A program made the position numbers and the translations under genes. From Trichoplax adhaerens (lineage: Eukaryota > Placozoa > Uniplacotomia > Trichoplacea > Trichoplacidae), in NCBI RefSeq assembly GCF_000150275.1, contig NW_002060962.1, positions 274,007-338,006 of the forward strand: 64,000 nt of DNA, given 5' to 3'. Under the pieces are notes generated by a model. It was given only the letters and a program-made list of their open reading frames with translations. It did no database searches and was not told the origin of the DNA. This document shows, one piece after another, positions 36,041 through 49,400 of this stretch; within the stretch, counting starts at the first letter, position 1, and the number at the start of each line of letters is the position of its first letter.

Positions 36041-39000
36041 TCAAAGAAATCGTTATATCGACGTAATTGCGGTCTAAGCCGCATTTAGATTCTAGTGCTA
36101 CTCTACTATTCAATGTAAAATTGGCGTACTAGCCTACTTTTTACATGTACCTACATTGTATTCACTTTTGATGATATATAATACAAGCGTGAATCAATGA
36201 TGGTCATTATCATACCATTTAATTAGTTGTTTATGAATAATAAGAGAGCATGCATCATCGCTATGACGTAAATAACATTTCTAATTAAATGAAATTGGTG
36301 TAGATCAAATAAATATCGCAAGTTGAATCAGTAATGATGGCTAAATGTTTATTCCTAGTTGTAGTCAACAAAGGAAGAATATACATATACGTGATACCAT
36401 GATAGTACAGTATACCATACATTAAACGTTGTACAATGGTAAAGTAGACTGTGTGGATCAGGTCAAATCCAAAATTGATAACAACTACAGTATCAGTATA
36501 TTGGCCATTTGGCGTCCACTAAAATGATTCAGTACTATACTAAAAGTTATAATGAAAACATTACACAAACAAAACAGACAATAGTATTAATTGTTTTCCT
36601 ATTCTACTTGAAGCCGGATCTATTAAAGTTTGCAGTAATTACCTTAGTTTTCTCAGAAATTATCTTATATACTGTAACCAGTAGATAATAAACGTTTGAG
36701 TATACCAAAACTACATCAGTTATTATTTAGAGATTTTTTCATGTATTACGGCATGATTTTATAAACTGGGTAGTACTATAGATATAAATTGACCGTTAAA
36801 ATTTAGTGTGTCTATAAGCTTGGAAGAAGGTATTCTAGCATTAGATCGATTGACTTACATATGAGAAAATATCGAATTCATGCTATTTACTGTATACTAC
36901 TGTATACGCGTATACGCGAGTAAATATTACGAAAGCCAATGGACTTGTAGCAAAGTACAGTAGTGATTTCTAGTGATGATCCAATTTATACGTTGAACTT
37001 TGACATAGGCAGTAAAGTTGGCCATTCAGATAATACCCCTAAAGGCACTACGCTATCATTAATCACCTTACAGATAATACTAATAATATAATTGAACGTT
37101 TATAGAGCAATTGTTCGTATACAAGCAACTCTTTCGAAATGATAAATTAACGAAGAATCGATTAAAGAACCGTTAAACCAAATCCGGTTTGTGACCGGCA
37201 TCCATTATACATGTCCGAAAGTTAATTAGCATCTGGGTAAATGTAATCGTCATATCAATTATTGTTCTTTTAATGTCCAATGTTACTGGCTACCATCAAT
37301 CCCTTTAGTGGCGTAAGTTTAATGTGGTTTTTAATCGAAGAAAACGATATTAGTAGGCAAGGAAAGTGAGCTCTACATAAAAAATTTTGAATTAAAGATG
37401 TTTATATGATAACATTCACTATAAGTATGCTAGTATAAAGGCATTTGTATCGTTAATGAATGAAGAAGTTCATCTATTATTGATTATCATGATTATTGTA
37501 GTCTTTCTGCTGTACTGTATTCTACAGTAACTGAATAATGAATGGCCCAATATTTATTTAACTTGAATTCAAAAGCATCGTATTACGACAAATTTTTAGA
37601 CGGCGCCAATAACTGATGTTCCGCCTTCGGAGTAACAAAATATTATATTAGTATCGTATCCTTAATATTCCTTATGTAAGTAAAATGTACTTACATTATA
37701 ACGCTATTCATTTTAGCCATATGCTAATCAATAATAAAAAATAAATAGGAAGTTTAGTTCACTGCTTGGCTTCACGAGAGTTTTGTTTTCAATCATTTTA
37801 CTTCTTAGAAAATCTAATTAAGAACAGGCCTATTCAAAGGCATTAAGCTAAGAATGATAGCTTATTTTATAGCGGAAAACATTCTATTAATTAAAAAATC
37901 GTATCATGCTTTATATTGAAGTTATGGGATAGTTATTTAAATTACAGTAAGAGTTGATATGTGTACGTCTGTGTCGCTGGATATAAATCATAGAAAGAAA
38001 ACCTCCTGAAAGCAGAATTTAATTTATGAATAATTCGAAGGGTAAACTACGTATAACGAGTAAATTAATTTTTCAACATGTAATTATAGTGAACATATGG
38101 AAGATTTGCATAGCATTTAATAAAAAATATCATAATAACTTACTCAAATTTAAAAGATATAATAATAAAAATCAAATTAAATATGGAATGAGATACGTAT
38201 GCAATAATTTAATCATAAAAAATCAATATGACGAGTAACCATCGCATAATACGTATACATAATTCTTAGTAAGCTGAATTGTCTGATTATTTTGGAGATG
38301 TGTCATTCTTAAATAAAAAGACTTTATTTTACGATTTATTTTACATGAATTCAAAGATTAGATAATTAATTTTTTGATTTTTCTGTACGGTAATTATGGC
38401 AAGTGATCGTATAACAACAGATTTCAGTTCGAGTAAAAAGTTGAACCTTGGCACTAATTATCCATAGAGGCTAAATTTATGGCACAGCTTTTCTGGTCAT
38501 TATGATCATCATCTATCTGTCAACTTGCCAACAACATCGCGTAAATAATATAATACTTGATTAACAACAATATATGTTACCGCACGTACAGCAAGGGTTT
38601 CGAACTTATTTCACAGTATTCCCCAGCTGTAACCTAACGACTATCCCTTTAAATCGACGTATGCCCATAATACAGCATGCAATACAATACCTGGCCACTA
38701 TTTGATTATAATCTCTATAGGTAAATAGATCAAGATTAGAAAATAATCTACTTTTATACTGTAAAGTGAAATGCCGTTATATTTACAAATAAAATGATAA
38801 TTCTATTTACTAATTGTGGAGGTCACATATGCTTCAATGGGTTTACAAAGACTTGACGTTTACATATATTTTATCGGAATTTTGTCGCTCACATCGTCTT
38901 TACCTATGTAGGCAAATCCATTATTACGCTAGAAAGTCGAAAGTTCGATTATGATATACCAATCAGCTTATTTTTTGATTTCTGTAATGGAATTAAGTTT

Positions 39001-41346
39001 GAAGAAGGATTACGTAATGTTATGAAATGCCAGCGCAGTCATGTCGATACTGCATAATGAAGTATTGATACACGCCACTAGTAGCTGGTAATGCACAGTG
39101 ATCTAAGCTCATACACGATACAGTAATTTAAGATGCTTGCTTTTCGATTTACTATACTCCTGTGCTTCTACAGTTTATAATGTATGCGGTCGTACGATAC
39201 GTATTTTTGTTCAAATTTTGCCATGAATAAATTACAAATGAGAGTTTAATGTATTTCACTAAACATAGTAATATTAAAATTGTAATAAAACTTGTTTCTC
39301 GAGTTTCTCTATAATTAAATTATAATTGTATATGATTCGGAATAAAACAGATTTTATTATGAGTTCATTGTATTGGCTAACACTACTGTATAGCACCATA
39401 GTAAATAAAATATTTTTTCTCATCGGTAGACCAACAATACTAACGATTATCCATCTACTTTATACGAATAAGAATAAGGATAGCGTAGCTATACTGGATG
39501 TGCAGAACTTCTAGCGTTATTCGCGCAATAGAGTTCATAATAAGAATAACATAATTGTTAGATATCGGTACGATACAATGATTCTTATTAAATACTTTTA
39601 AGGTAATATTAGTTGTCACCCCTGTAACATGTGATAAGACGAAATTCATCAGATGATAAGTAAGACAGAGTATGCAGTCTATAAATACCGGTAATTAATA
39701 ATAAAGTGCTAGCTACAATTATATTCTCGGAGTAATCTCTTACTTTGGAAAACACAACGATAATCGAATGGTATTTGCAGCAAGTTATAAGATTAATTAT
39801 GTTACCTATACATCGATATCTATGCTGTATATATAATTATTAATTCGGAAATTGAATATTATGGCTTAGTAAAAGGCCCTCTATGTCAGTACTATATTTC
39901 TATATCTGTGTCTATGTTTACTATTAATTTCCACTGTAACTCAGTATTGTGGCATATTCATTGTAGTACTGATGTGTAGTACAATGTTGTAAAATATACC
40001 CCAGTGAAAAGATAAATGAATTGTGCATTGATCAATTTGATATTTCTAATGCTGATATATAGTATACTATAGTAAAATATACCCTACGAATGATATACTG
40101 TATTAGGCAGTATTGAAATATTAGACCATCGCATAAGATTTATTATAAAGAGGATTCTCGCAAATTTCAAATTTTATCATCCTATGATTTGAAGATTGTA
40201 ATTCGGAAATTGAATATTGTGGCTATAGACTTCAATTATTTAGACTTATTTCATGTCTAATTTTGCTTCAGTAGAATACATTTTGACGACAGTAATAATA
40301 ATTATATTATACATACAGATATAATTACCTATTTTTTTTAGCGAATTCATTACAGAAATATAAGTATTATACTGTATGTTCTCGACATTACAGTAAACAA
40401 GGTAATTAATAATATTTATGTACACTTGTACAGTATTTATACAATTAATAATTATAATATATACATGATATATATATATATATACAATTAGCGTTATTGT
40501 ATGCAGTCTGACATGAATTAAAGGTGCAGCAGTAATGTAAAAGCGATCATCAAAGATTGTTAAACGCCCTCGTTATACGCTGAGTAACAGTACTGCATAA
40601 AAATCGAGGGATCTAATTCAATGCACATAATTGTAGTGTACAAGTGTACAGTTGATAGTTGGTAGTAAAGCCAGTAAATATACAAACCTAAAAGAGTATT
40701 TCCACAGTAGCCGATAAGATGCCATGATCCATTCTTTCTTTAGTATTCCCTGTTTCAGTTCATAGAATTCTTTTTTATATCAACGGATCCACTCATACTC
40801 GTGTAGCTTCTTTTCGTAGAAGTGGAGTACCGCTTAAAAAAAGTGTGCAAAATAGATATCGCACAAATCTCTACGCTCTACTACAAACGCCGCATTATTC
40901 TACGACAGTTGTTTTGTATAAGTGTAATATCAACAGTACAGTACAGTACATAATATCAATCAGTACAGTCATTGAAAGTCATGGATGGGAAGGGACGTAC
41001 AGATGGTATCCACCCGTCACCCATCAACTACGGTAGCAGATATACAGTACAGTACACAAGCATGTAACAAAACGACGAACGACTGGTTATTAAGCTCGGT
41101 GCAAGGAGCTGCTTGATCTTCGATGCATCTTATATCGATCTGTTTCAGGTCTTTGGTGAGCCCTTTACTAGTTTATAATGGCTTCATACAATATTGATCA
41201 ATTTTTGTATGCAATATTATAGGATGCATGCTGTCATATTGTTTATCTGCGTCAGACGATGAAGTAAATTTATTAGAATTATGGTATCAGTAAATAACGC
41301 AACGTAGTCAACGTCTACATAGTCTAGTAGGAAGATTTTAGGCAAT
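36041..41346. other. intergenic, AT-rich
   Basis: No supported gene. Holds a perfect ACGCGT palindrome (36902-36915), a TA microsatellite (about 40460-40485), and a pair of direct repeats sharing AATTCGGAAATTGAATATT (about 39842 and 40201), each with a TGTAAAATATACCCC-like segment nearby, which suggests an old local duplication of about 350 bp. The last 500 bases before FBXW2 contain GTAC motifs. Confidence 0.5.
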
Positions 41347-44153
41347 ATGACAGACTCATTTAAGGTTTGGCTGCAAACAGTTTGCAAAGATTTTTCAGAA
41401 TTAAAAAACGAAGAGAAAACTATCTGCTTGAAGGAATTGATAGAACTTTGTGGACCTTCTCAGTTATTTTCCCTTTGGCATCAATTTAGTCCAGTTCTAC
41501 ACTGCGATTTCTTGCAGTATTTACCGTTGGAAATAGTTTATAAAATCTTGCGTTATGTCCAAATCGAGCATGCCTTGCAATGCCGATTAGTAAGCAGAAA
41601 ATGGAATCAAGTTATCTGTCGCTGTATTCCGTTATGGAAAAGTGCCTGTAGTGACGTTGGAGTTAATGTTGATAATGTTTTGTTCAAGAATAAGCATTAC
41701 AGCGCTTGGAGAAAATTATATCTGCAATGCAGGACGAAGCTTAAGGCGGTATCGAATACATGCTGTTATGTTGAAACCAAACTAGCTGGTCATACATTGC
41801 CTGTTAGAGCTGTAAAATATTACCAAACTTTACTAGCTACAGGTATGAATATTTGTCTGGGATCTAGAATTTATCAGTGGTAATCATACTTTGATGCATG
41901 ACGTGTGACGATGTGAAAATATGTTCGATATCTTGTTATTGATGACTATGCTTAGGACAACGATTGTAGAATACAAAAACTGCATGTGTTATGATATTAT
42001 AGCTCTTGATCAAACGCGATTATTGTTACTGTCCTATACTGTACCATGGACTTCTAGATACTGTACCTAGAAGTCTACGCCTATATCTACCCTTTTACGA
42101 GGTTACAATGAAGAATGCTATTATTCGATTTGTTTCTATCATTACTGTAGCAAAGTTATGACTAACACAGTATGTGTAAACTAAAATTTATAGCATAATA
42201 TTGAATTGATATACGTATTAATTCTCTATTCTACTGCATTATATACTATGTGTAGGTTCCGATGATAGGACTGTACGCATTTGGAGAAAAATAAATGATC
42301 AGTTTCACTGCAATCATGTCCTTCAAACGCATTCATGTGCAGCTTTAAAGTGTGATGCAAATATTATTTTGACGGCTTCTTTCGATACATCGGCAGCCGC
42401 CTGGAATTGGCAAAGTGGCCAGCTAATCCAAAGATTTAAAGGACACACTGGAGCAGGTTAATTTACTGTATATGAAATTATGATTTATGCGAGCGCAGTG
42501 AGTAATAATATTGCATAATAACTCGTTTCGAAATCTAGTTGTCTATACAAATAATTTAAGAATTGTTTTACGTTCGTAATTGTTCTTCTGCTTGCATTAC
42601 AGTAATAGAAGTTATTTTCTGTACTGTTGATTATTGTATTATATGATATTGAAATCTCAAATGCAGTTCTTGATGAACTTGAAATTTATTGTAGAATACT
42701 GTATACTGTACAGTATAATGACACATTTTGTCGTTTTTTAGTAGCTAGTCATGTCAACGAAATTAAAATTTAAAGGAGCTTAATTTACCTAATGTCAAAT
42801 TTCTATTTCAGACTTATACGTGTATATATGTATGTTATGATCAGTGCATAATCCTCTTATCCATGGTTTATTAGGACTATATTTACAAATAAAACGTATC
42901 AGCCCAATACTATCCATAATAATCCATTCCTACCAACAATTGAATCTCATTGTTTCACCAGTTTCCTATTGCAATTTTAATTTTCTCTTAGTTGGGATAT
43001 TAAAACACTTCTATTATAATACGGTTAGAGATGTATGAGCAGATTTTAGAACCTTATGATTTGTTTTGTCTTTGCATCAAATTCTATTACTAGTATACTG
43101 CCTAGATTATGATCTAGACCAAGATTTACTTGTTACTGGCTCCACGGATAAGACAGTTAAAATTTGGAAATTATCATCAGGAAGCCTACTAAAAACTTTA
43201 CGTCACGACGAGTGGATTCTAGAGGTAATAATGTATCTCAGATGTAACAAGTGATGCACTTAAATATTAGAGTAGCACATTCTAGACCTCAAAGATTGGG
43301 CTAAAGTATGAATTTTCATATAGGTAAAACTAGCCAAATCTTTAGTTAATGGCGTGAAATTCGATAAGGAAGATCTGCTGCTAATTGTAAAAACGCGTCA
43401 TATCCTTTCGGTGTGCGAGATATTATCTATTACGAAAGTTGAAAATATGCTGTATTCAATTTTATTTCTTTAACGATTGTATTACTGAAATCTCAGTTAA
43501 TACTTTTTCAAATAGATCTCAATTATTGCTGAATCGTTTCGCGAGAAGTTAATCTATCCACTCACAACTCTAAACAAGGACGACCAATTTTATCCTACAA
43601 TGCAATTCAACGGTCATGTGATTGCGTGTGCAGCAGCTAGTGGCTTATATTTTTGGAGTATATCCTCGCTATGCTGTATCAAGTACGTACTTCTTCAGCT
43701 TTCAAATTTATAGCTGAGACCCACGTATGCTGTACTGCAGTCTTTAACTACTGAAACAGTGCTGTACCCTAGCTAGTTCGTTACTATCTCATGTACTGAT
43801 ATATGAATAAATATGTGGGATTTTACTTTAGATTTATTCCTTCAGAGGGAGATAAACGACTGGTCTCGTTTGGTAGCGCTTTAACAGTGATCCTTTACAG
43901 AAGATTTGAGGGAGATATTTTGCGTATTATTGACACAAAGACTGGTTTAGAACGAGCTGCAATTTCTTTCAGTGATACTTTTGAAGTGATTGAACCTTGT
44001 ACATTAAATTGGCTCGATGACATATCTATGATTCCGATGGATAACGAACCTCTGTTTGTGATGTCTCCAAGTGCAACGAGAAAACTAGATTTTAATGTAA
44101 TTATAGTGCAATGGAAAGACCTTAAAAAGGAACATGTAAGCGATTCTGTATGA
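41347..44153 (+). CDS. FBXW2: FBXW2, F-box/WD-repeat substrate adaptor of SCF ubiquitin ligase
   Basis: Six exons: 41347-41842, 42256-42456, 43094-43224, 43324-43437, 43516-43682, 43832-44153; 476 aa (human about 454), every junction in frame. An N-terminal helical region is followed by the F-box (about 53-100, L-P-L-E-I-V-Y-K-I-L and L-V-S-R-K-W-N-Q-V-I), which would dock SKP1. WD repeats then begin at L-A-G-H-T-L-P-V-R-A-V, with T-G-S-D-D-R-T-V-R-I-W, T-A-S-F-D-T-S-A-A-A-W-N-W and T-G-S-T-D-K-T-V-K-I-W. The order and spacing follow vertebrate FBXW2 closely, including the end I-I-V-Q-W-K-D. The WD propeller recruits phosphorylated substrates for ubiquitination. Intron 4 (43438-43515) uses a weak donor (GTTGAA), so that boundary is the least certain. 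Its 3' end faces ELP6. Confidence 0.92.
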
Positions 44154-44263
44154 CAATTTGTTATAAGATAATTGATATTATATAGAAATTGAGAATTATT
44201 TCTATTTTGTAAATAATATCGCAAAAGATAATAATTTATGTTAATGCAACAACAATATTGAAC

Positions 44264-44269
44264 AATAAA
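44264..44269 (+). terminator. polyadenylation signal AATAAA for FBXW2
   Basis: Hexamer 110 bases after the FBXW2 stop codon, inside the 237-base gap to the ELP6 stop codon. Confidence 0.55.
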
Positions 44270-44281
44270 TAATTTGGTTAT

Positions 44282-44287
44282 TTTATT
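44282..44287 (-). terminator. polyadenylation signal AATAAA for ELP6
   Basis: TTTATT on the plus strand, about 100 bases past the ELP6 stop codon. It is 13 bases from the opposing FBXW2 signal, so the two transcripts' ends should overlap or touch. Confidence 0.5.
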
Positions 44288-44390
44288 GGCCAATACAAAT
44301 TTACTTTAAAGAAAAATTATGTTATTTATAAGTATATATACATATGCTCAAGTTAAATCAGCTTTATATATAGAATGTTTTGTTGAAACA

Positions 44391-46402
44391 TTATAAAATG
44401 GCTGGTGAGGTTCCCAATGCAAAAAATGAAACTCCTTTGTCACGAATTCTATAGTGAACGCATCTACTAAGTGGTGATAGTGAATGCAAATCATTTTGCT
44501 CTCTTCTCGTGAAAACCACCTTAAGCTAGGAGTTATTAGCAATCCAAAGAAAATTGAAATTCAGTATTTTTCCACAGTATAATACATACGAGGTAATAAA
44601 GGAAATTCGATTAGAACTACAACTGCACTTTACACACATAGATATTTTATACTAGTATACGTTATAAAAGACCGACCTGACCGTGGACATCCTTAGATCT
44701 CCCACTTTGTAAACCTTCTAACTCCAAAACTATGTCGGCAAAATGATGGAACCATCTACTTAAAAGATTACTTGACTGATCTTCAACGTCCGAATCATTA
44801 TGAATTAAAGATAGTATACAACCGTTGGTCTGTAAAGGAGAGAATTTGAATATGGTTAGGGTTAATAATTTTGAAAAAGCGCTATGCGTGCATTCTTTAC
44901 AAGATAATATTGTTAAATTGATTGTATCAAGAAATAGTGATGATTGTATATAACCTTTTTACAGACGGTATGTTGACAGTAAGTTAGAAAGGTACAAATT
45001 TCCGTGTGTTGAAATCCAAGATATAACAATGTACTGATGTCGTCTATAATCAATAAGGTCGGCAATGATTGATTTTCATTTGCAGAGATTGCCGAATTTA
45101 TGGCTTGATATAAAGAATGGAGGGATTTACAATTGCTGTAATAAATTTTTTAGGTAATCCAGGGTTAGATCGAGTAGATGTAGTTTACAACAGTTGAGTG
45201 GGTTTACAATCGATAGATTAAAGTAAAACGTATATAGTCGTTGCAGTTAAGCATTACGGTACTTTCACATACCTGGTATCCAAAAGTGGGTTTTCGACGT
45301 CTCGATTAATAATTCCATCTAATGTATACTTCAGCCCGGGTAAAAAGACAAAAGTCTTATCGTCGCAGGCAGAATTTAGGTTTATACCCTAAAGGTAGAT
45401 TTGTTCAATGACATGATGAGTGAGATGTAGAATGAGTTTTTTAATATAGCAGGTGATATTGACTGGATTTGCTTACTAGTTTCTGGGCAACTGAGCTATA
45501 ATGACTGAAAGACTGGGCAAAAGCAAGCATTACAACTTTTCCACCGCCTGAGATTGAATATGAGAATGATTATGTCATCATAACTATAACGAATTAATGA
45601 ATTCGATGGATTGCAATACATCAAAGAAGTCACACCATGTAATTGATACAAATGGATAATGTTTGATTCAAATTTAATTTATTGATAAGTTAAGAAAGTA
45701 CCGGTTATTCTTATCGGTTGATTGTATGTCGTGTGCAGTCTACAAATTTACCTTGAATGTATAATGATATAAAGTGGTGCAATAAGAAACTTCCATCTGT
45801 TTGAGAATCTATAATGACCAGCGATTTTCCCTACAATAAATAGCAACAGAACAAAATGGTTAGTAAGTAGCGTACATTAATTAATAAAACAACATTTTCG
45901 ACGTTAAACTATTGTAAAGTACAGCATGCTAGTAGAGAACCATAGAGTGTACAAATCTGTTCTAATGGTGTCAGAGGCATACAGAATAGTTAGGTAGATC
46001 TTTTTTTACTTCTACGGGTATTGGAGTACAGTAATGCGATAGCAATGAATGAAATTTAGGCAACTTCATGTAACTTGCAATTTAGAAGCAGTATGCTAGC
46101 AATACAGTAGAACATGTCGATTTACTTTATAGTAAAGCCTTTTCTGCGGTATACTTATGCAGCTAAACTAAAGTGCATCTCTAACTGTACATGTACTTAT
46201 GCATACAGTATTTAAAGTAGTCGATTTTGGGCATCGCAAGCGGTCTTTCGATGAACGAATAACAAATAATAAAGTAGACGAGAGCAGAATATGATAGCCA
46301 ATTTTAGCTAGGCTAATGCAGTACGAATGCCGTATTGTAAAGCATTACGTTGGGTAAATTCTTCTTGTTACATTCCAATAGAGAATTAAGTTCTGGAAAC
46401 AT
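44391..46402 (-). CDS. ELP6: ELP6, Elongator complex protein 6
   Basis: Seven exons: 46402-46349, 45830-45752, 45547-45477, 45388-45273, 45135-44955, 44829-44677, 44525-44391; 262 aa (human 266), all in frame. It follows vertebrate ELP6 end to end: the start M-F-P-E-L-N-S-L-L, T-D-G-S-F-L-L-H-H-F, F-A-Q-S-F-S-H-Y, L-L-I-I-D-D-I-S, K-D-V-H-G-Q and the end D-K-G-V-S-F-F-A. ELP6 has a RecA-like fold without a working P-loop and forms the Elp4-5-6 ring needed for wobble-uridine modification of tRNAs. In the last exon a different frame runs longer (to 44348), but only the frame ending at 44391 keeps phase and homology. An in-frame ATG at 46528 would add 42 residues with no counterpart; the ATG at 46402 is preferred. 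Confidence 0.93.
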
Positions 46403-49400
46403 CTTAGTAACGTGATTAAGACGATGTAGAAGGGCTCCTGAAGTGTTTAAATTTTCTTTCTCGACGCTGCTAGCTACCCTGCACGATGGAGCTCTAAGCT
46501 CAGAGACTTCGTCTGGAGATCGTCTCATAGGGAATGTCTATGAGCATCTCGGACTCAAGTACTGTATACTGTACTGTCGTCTAGCCAGAACCAAGTATGC
46601 GACTTGGAACCGATATTAAACCCTAGTACCGGTACTCGTTCTGCATACTATATACTAGCGTTTAGCCGATACTGTACCCTCTCTACTATAGCAATCTTAC
46701 AACGCGCCTAATATGAAGACGATGGATGTGCTTTGCAATTTTAAAAATAAGGCGGCTACTCTACATCTACTATGGCCAACATTGACAATGTATCAGTCCT
46801 TTTGACTTACGAGAGATCTCTTTCCTATACCATAGACATTCTTCTAGAGATCTTTGTCAACAATAATGTATAAAGTGCTTATAGTAGACCCTTTCTACAT
46901 AAGCTTATTCAGCATGGCAAGTTTACTGGCGCAAGGCATACATCTAAGGCAACGCATCCAATTTTCCTTGGCAAAGCTACCCTACAGAAGTATCTGTAAT
47001 CTCTATATAGGACAGTGGGAAAATCGTATCATATGAGAGGCTATCCTGTAGATCGAGATGAGGTGTAAATTTCCTTTGCAAAACAACCATGCATCCCGCG
47101 TATGTATCTAGACTGGTAATTAATATGCGGAATAGTTGAAGCAACATGGAAAATGGATGCACTGCAAGTTTAACCTTATTGTATTCAGGTAAAATATTGA
47201 ATTATTTATTTAATTTATGTATCGTTATTATGAGGAGATAAATTGGGATTTAGTCCATATTATAATAGAAAATATATCCATTAATACATGTTATTTACTG
47301 TATTTGAGTGAATTTCATCCCCACCCTATGGATTTTTCGAACCTTCAACTTCTATACGAAGTCGTACAGGACATTGTCCATACTATCACTGTATTCCTTA
47401 ACATATGACTACTGTAATTAGCTAAAATTATTGACAGACATACTGTAAAAATGCTTAGTTTGTCTACAGTGTATCATGTAATCGTTGATGGTTATTTCTC
47501 AGCAAGGTACTTGAAAACGACTTCAATAGATGCCTCCCAATGCAGGACACATTAATTACTATCTATAATTGCACAAATAGTCGATAGAAGCAGGAGTAGC
47601 TGGTGTTAATCAATAGGGTTAATTAGGTTCTACTGCACTAGCATGGATGGCAGAAATTAAAAGTAAACAGACGTGAGGTAATACACTTATACTGTAAATT
47701 TAATTGAAATTATACTAATTAGAAATAATCGTCAAAGTAGTACGTATGCAGTTTCTGTTCTGAATCTACGTAAACAGTATAAGAAATAATTATAGCCTAG
47801 CTACATCTAGATATAGTACTCGCTTGATGTAAGAATGCTACGTATGCAGTTCCCTCATCGACATCAAAGATGCATAATTTCCATTTACAATGATGCTTTT
47901 AGCTTTCAATAAGCTCTCCCTTACTGGCCAAACCCCTACAGTGTCAAGACAAATGATCCAATGATATGAAGAAGAAGCGACAGAATGATTGGTGAGTAAG
48001 TTGTCATGCGTTTCTATAGCAACCGATGTAAAACATCTTTTTTATTGTTGCGTAATTCCTTACGTTGCATTTACCATAATGATAGCGATTGTTCTACTAC
48101 TAGATAATATTCTTGAAACATTGCAAGGCTACTATCTAATTCATTGATAATAATATAGAGCACTACACACTATACACGTATACTGTACTAATTGACTGGA
48201 TCATTTTTGACAATATTAGTTGTAAGATTCAACATTAAATCATTCATCATTGTCATCGATATTAAGAGCAAGTCATATAGGGAAGTTATTGTCTTGGATA
48301 TCAACTAATGCTAAGATCTATGGCCATGGAGAATTACTAGGAGTTACATCAATATAATGAACATTAATCTTGAGTGTTAACAAGCGATAAGACGAGAGCA
48401 CGATTGCAATTGCTCAATTACTTATATCGTAACTTTTATCTATCTATTCGTATATTATTGTACAATAATCTTGACGCCAATCATCATCAATTAGGTAAGA
48501 GATTTATGCGTGTGTTCAAACTTTATATATCAACGTAATAACTACAGTCATAGCCATTAATTATTTTTAATTGGAAATGATTGGTATTGTTAGTTCACGC
48601 TTGTTCTAACGTTTCGATGAATTTCATCATCGTTAATAACATTGAACGTAAAGCGACTTTCGATGGTAAATGATTCAGGGAATATGGGCTATTTTCTTAC
48701 GATGGGCTATTATAGTTATAATAGGAAATAAAGCTTTTTGATACGATAGTAATTAACATCTTGGCATACCGCTGTTTTGAGTTATGTGAAAGATTTTATA
48801 TACAGAATTAAAGTAATGTAAAATATTATTTACGTGCTTTCGAAGTAGTACTATACCGTTTACTTTATAAATTATCCGAATAGGCGTTACGAGTGATAGT
48901 AAATTACTTGTGCACTACCTGCAATTTTACTCATGTTTACGTTTTAAATAAATGTCCTGGTAAATTATTCGAGAAATAATTCCCTTGACCTATCAAAGAG
49001 GGTGTACCAATCGAGAGTCAAATAGAAGTAATAATTATTTCTATTCAGTTATACTAGTTACTCAGAAATTTTCAATAGAATTGTTGAAAAAGTCTTCCTA
49101 TTAGATTGAGATGCTCTCATAATAAACCATCTATCTACTGAATTTTCTTATCAAACTTTTAGATGGGAAGTGAATACTGCTACATCATACGAGGAAGATA
49201 TAGATATATAGGTTAAAAACAGACAACGTATTGACCAGTGTCAGGCCCATTGCCTATTGGTTTTGGTGAAAGCCATTGCTTGACTATTCTAGTATTTGAA
49301 AACAAGCAACACTTATACTTGTCATTACATGACGGTTAATCTTCTACAATACCTTACTTATCTTGATTTGCTTAACCTTACGAGCGGACTATCGGCTAGA

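Noticed and set aside
40455-40490. TA microsatellite
   Set aside because: Ordinary simple repeat in AT-rich DNA.
43895-44293. 132-codon minus-strand frame
   Set aside because: Antisense shadow of the last FBXW2 exon and its 3' UTR.
44348-44542. 64-codon minus-strand frame over the last ELP6 exon
   Set aside because: Wrong frame: the phase-0 frame from 44525 to the stop at 44391 matches the conserved ELP6 C-terminus.
46403-46528. 42-residue N-terminal extension of ELP6 from the ATG at 46528
   Set aside because: In frame, but without counterpart in known ELP6; the ATG at 46402 fits the family start.
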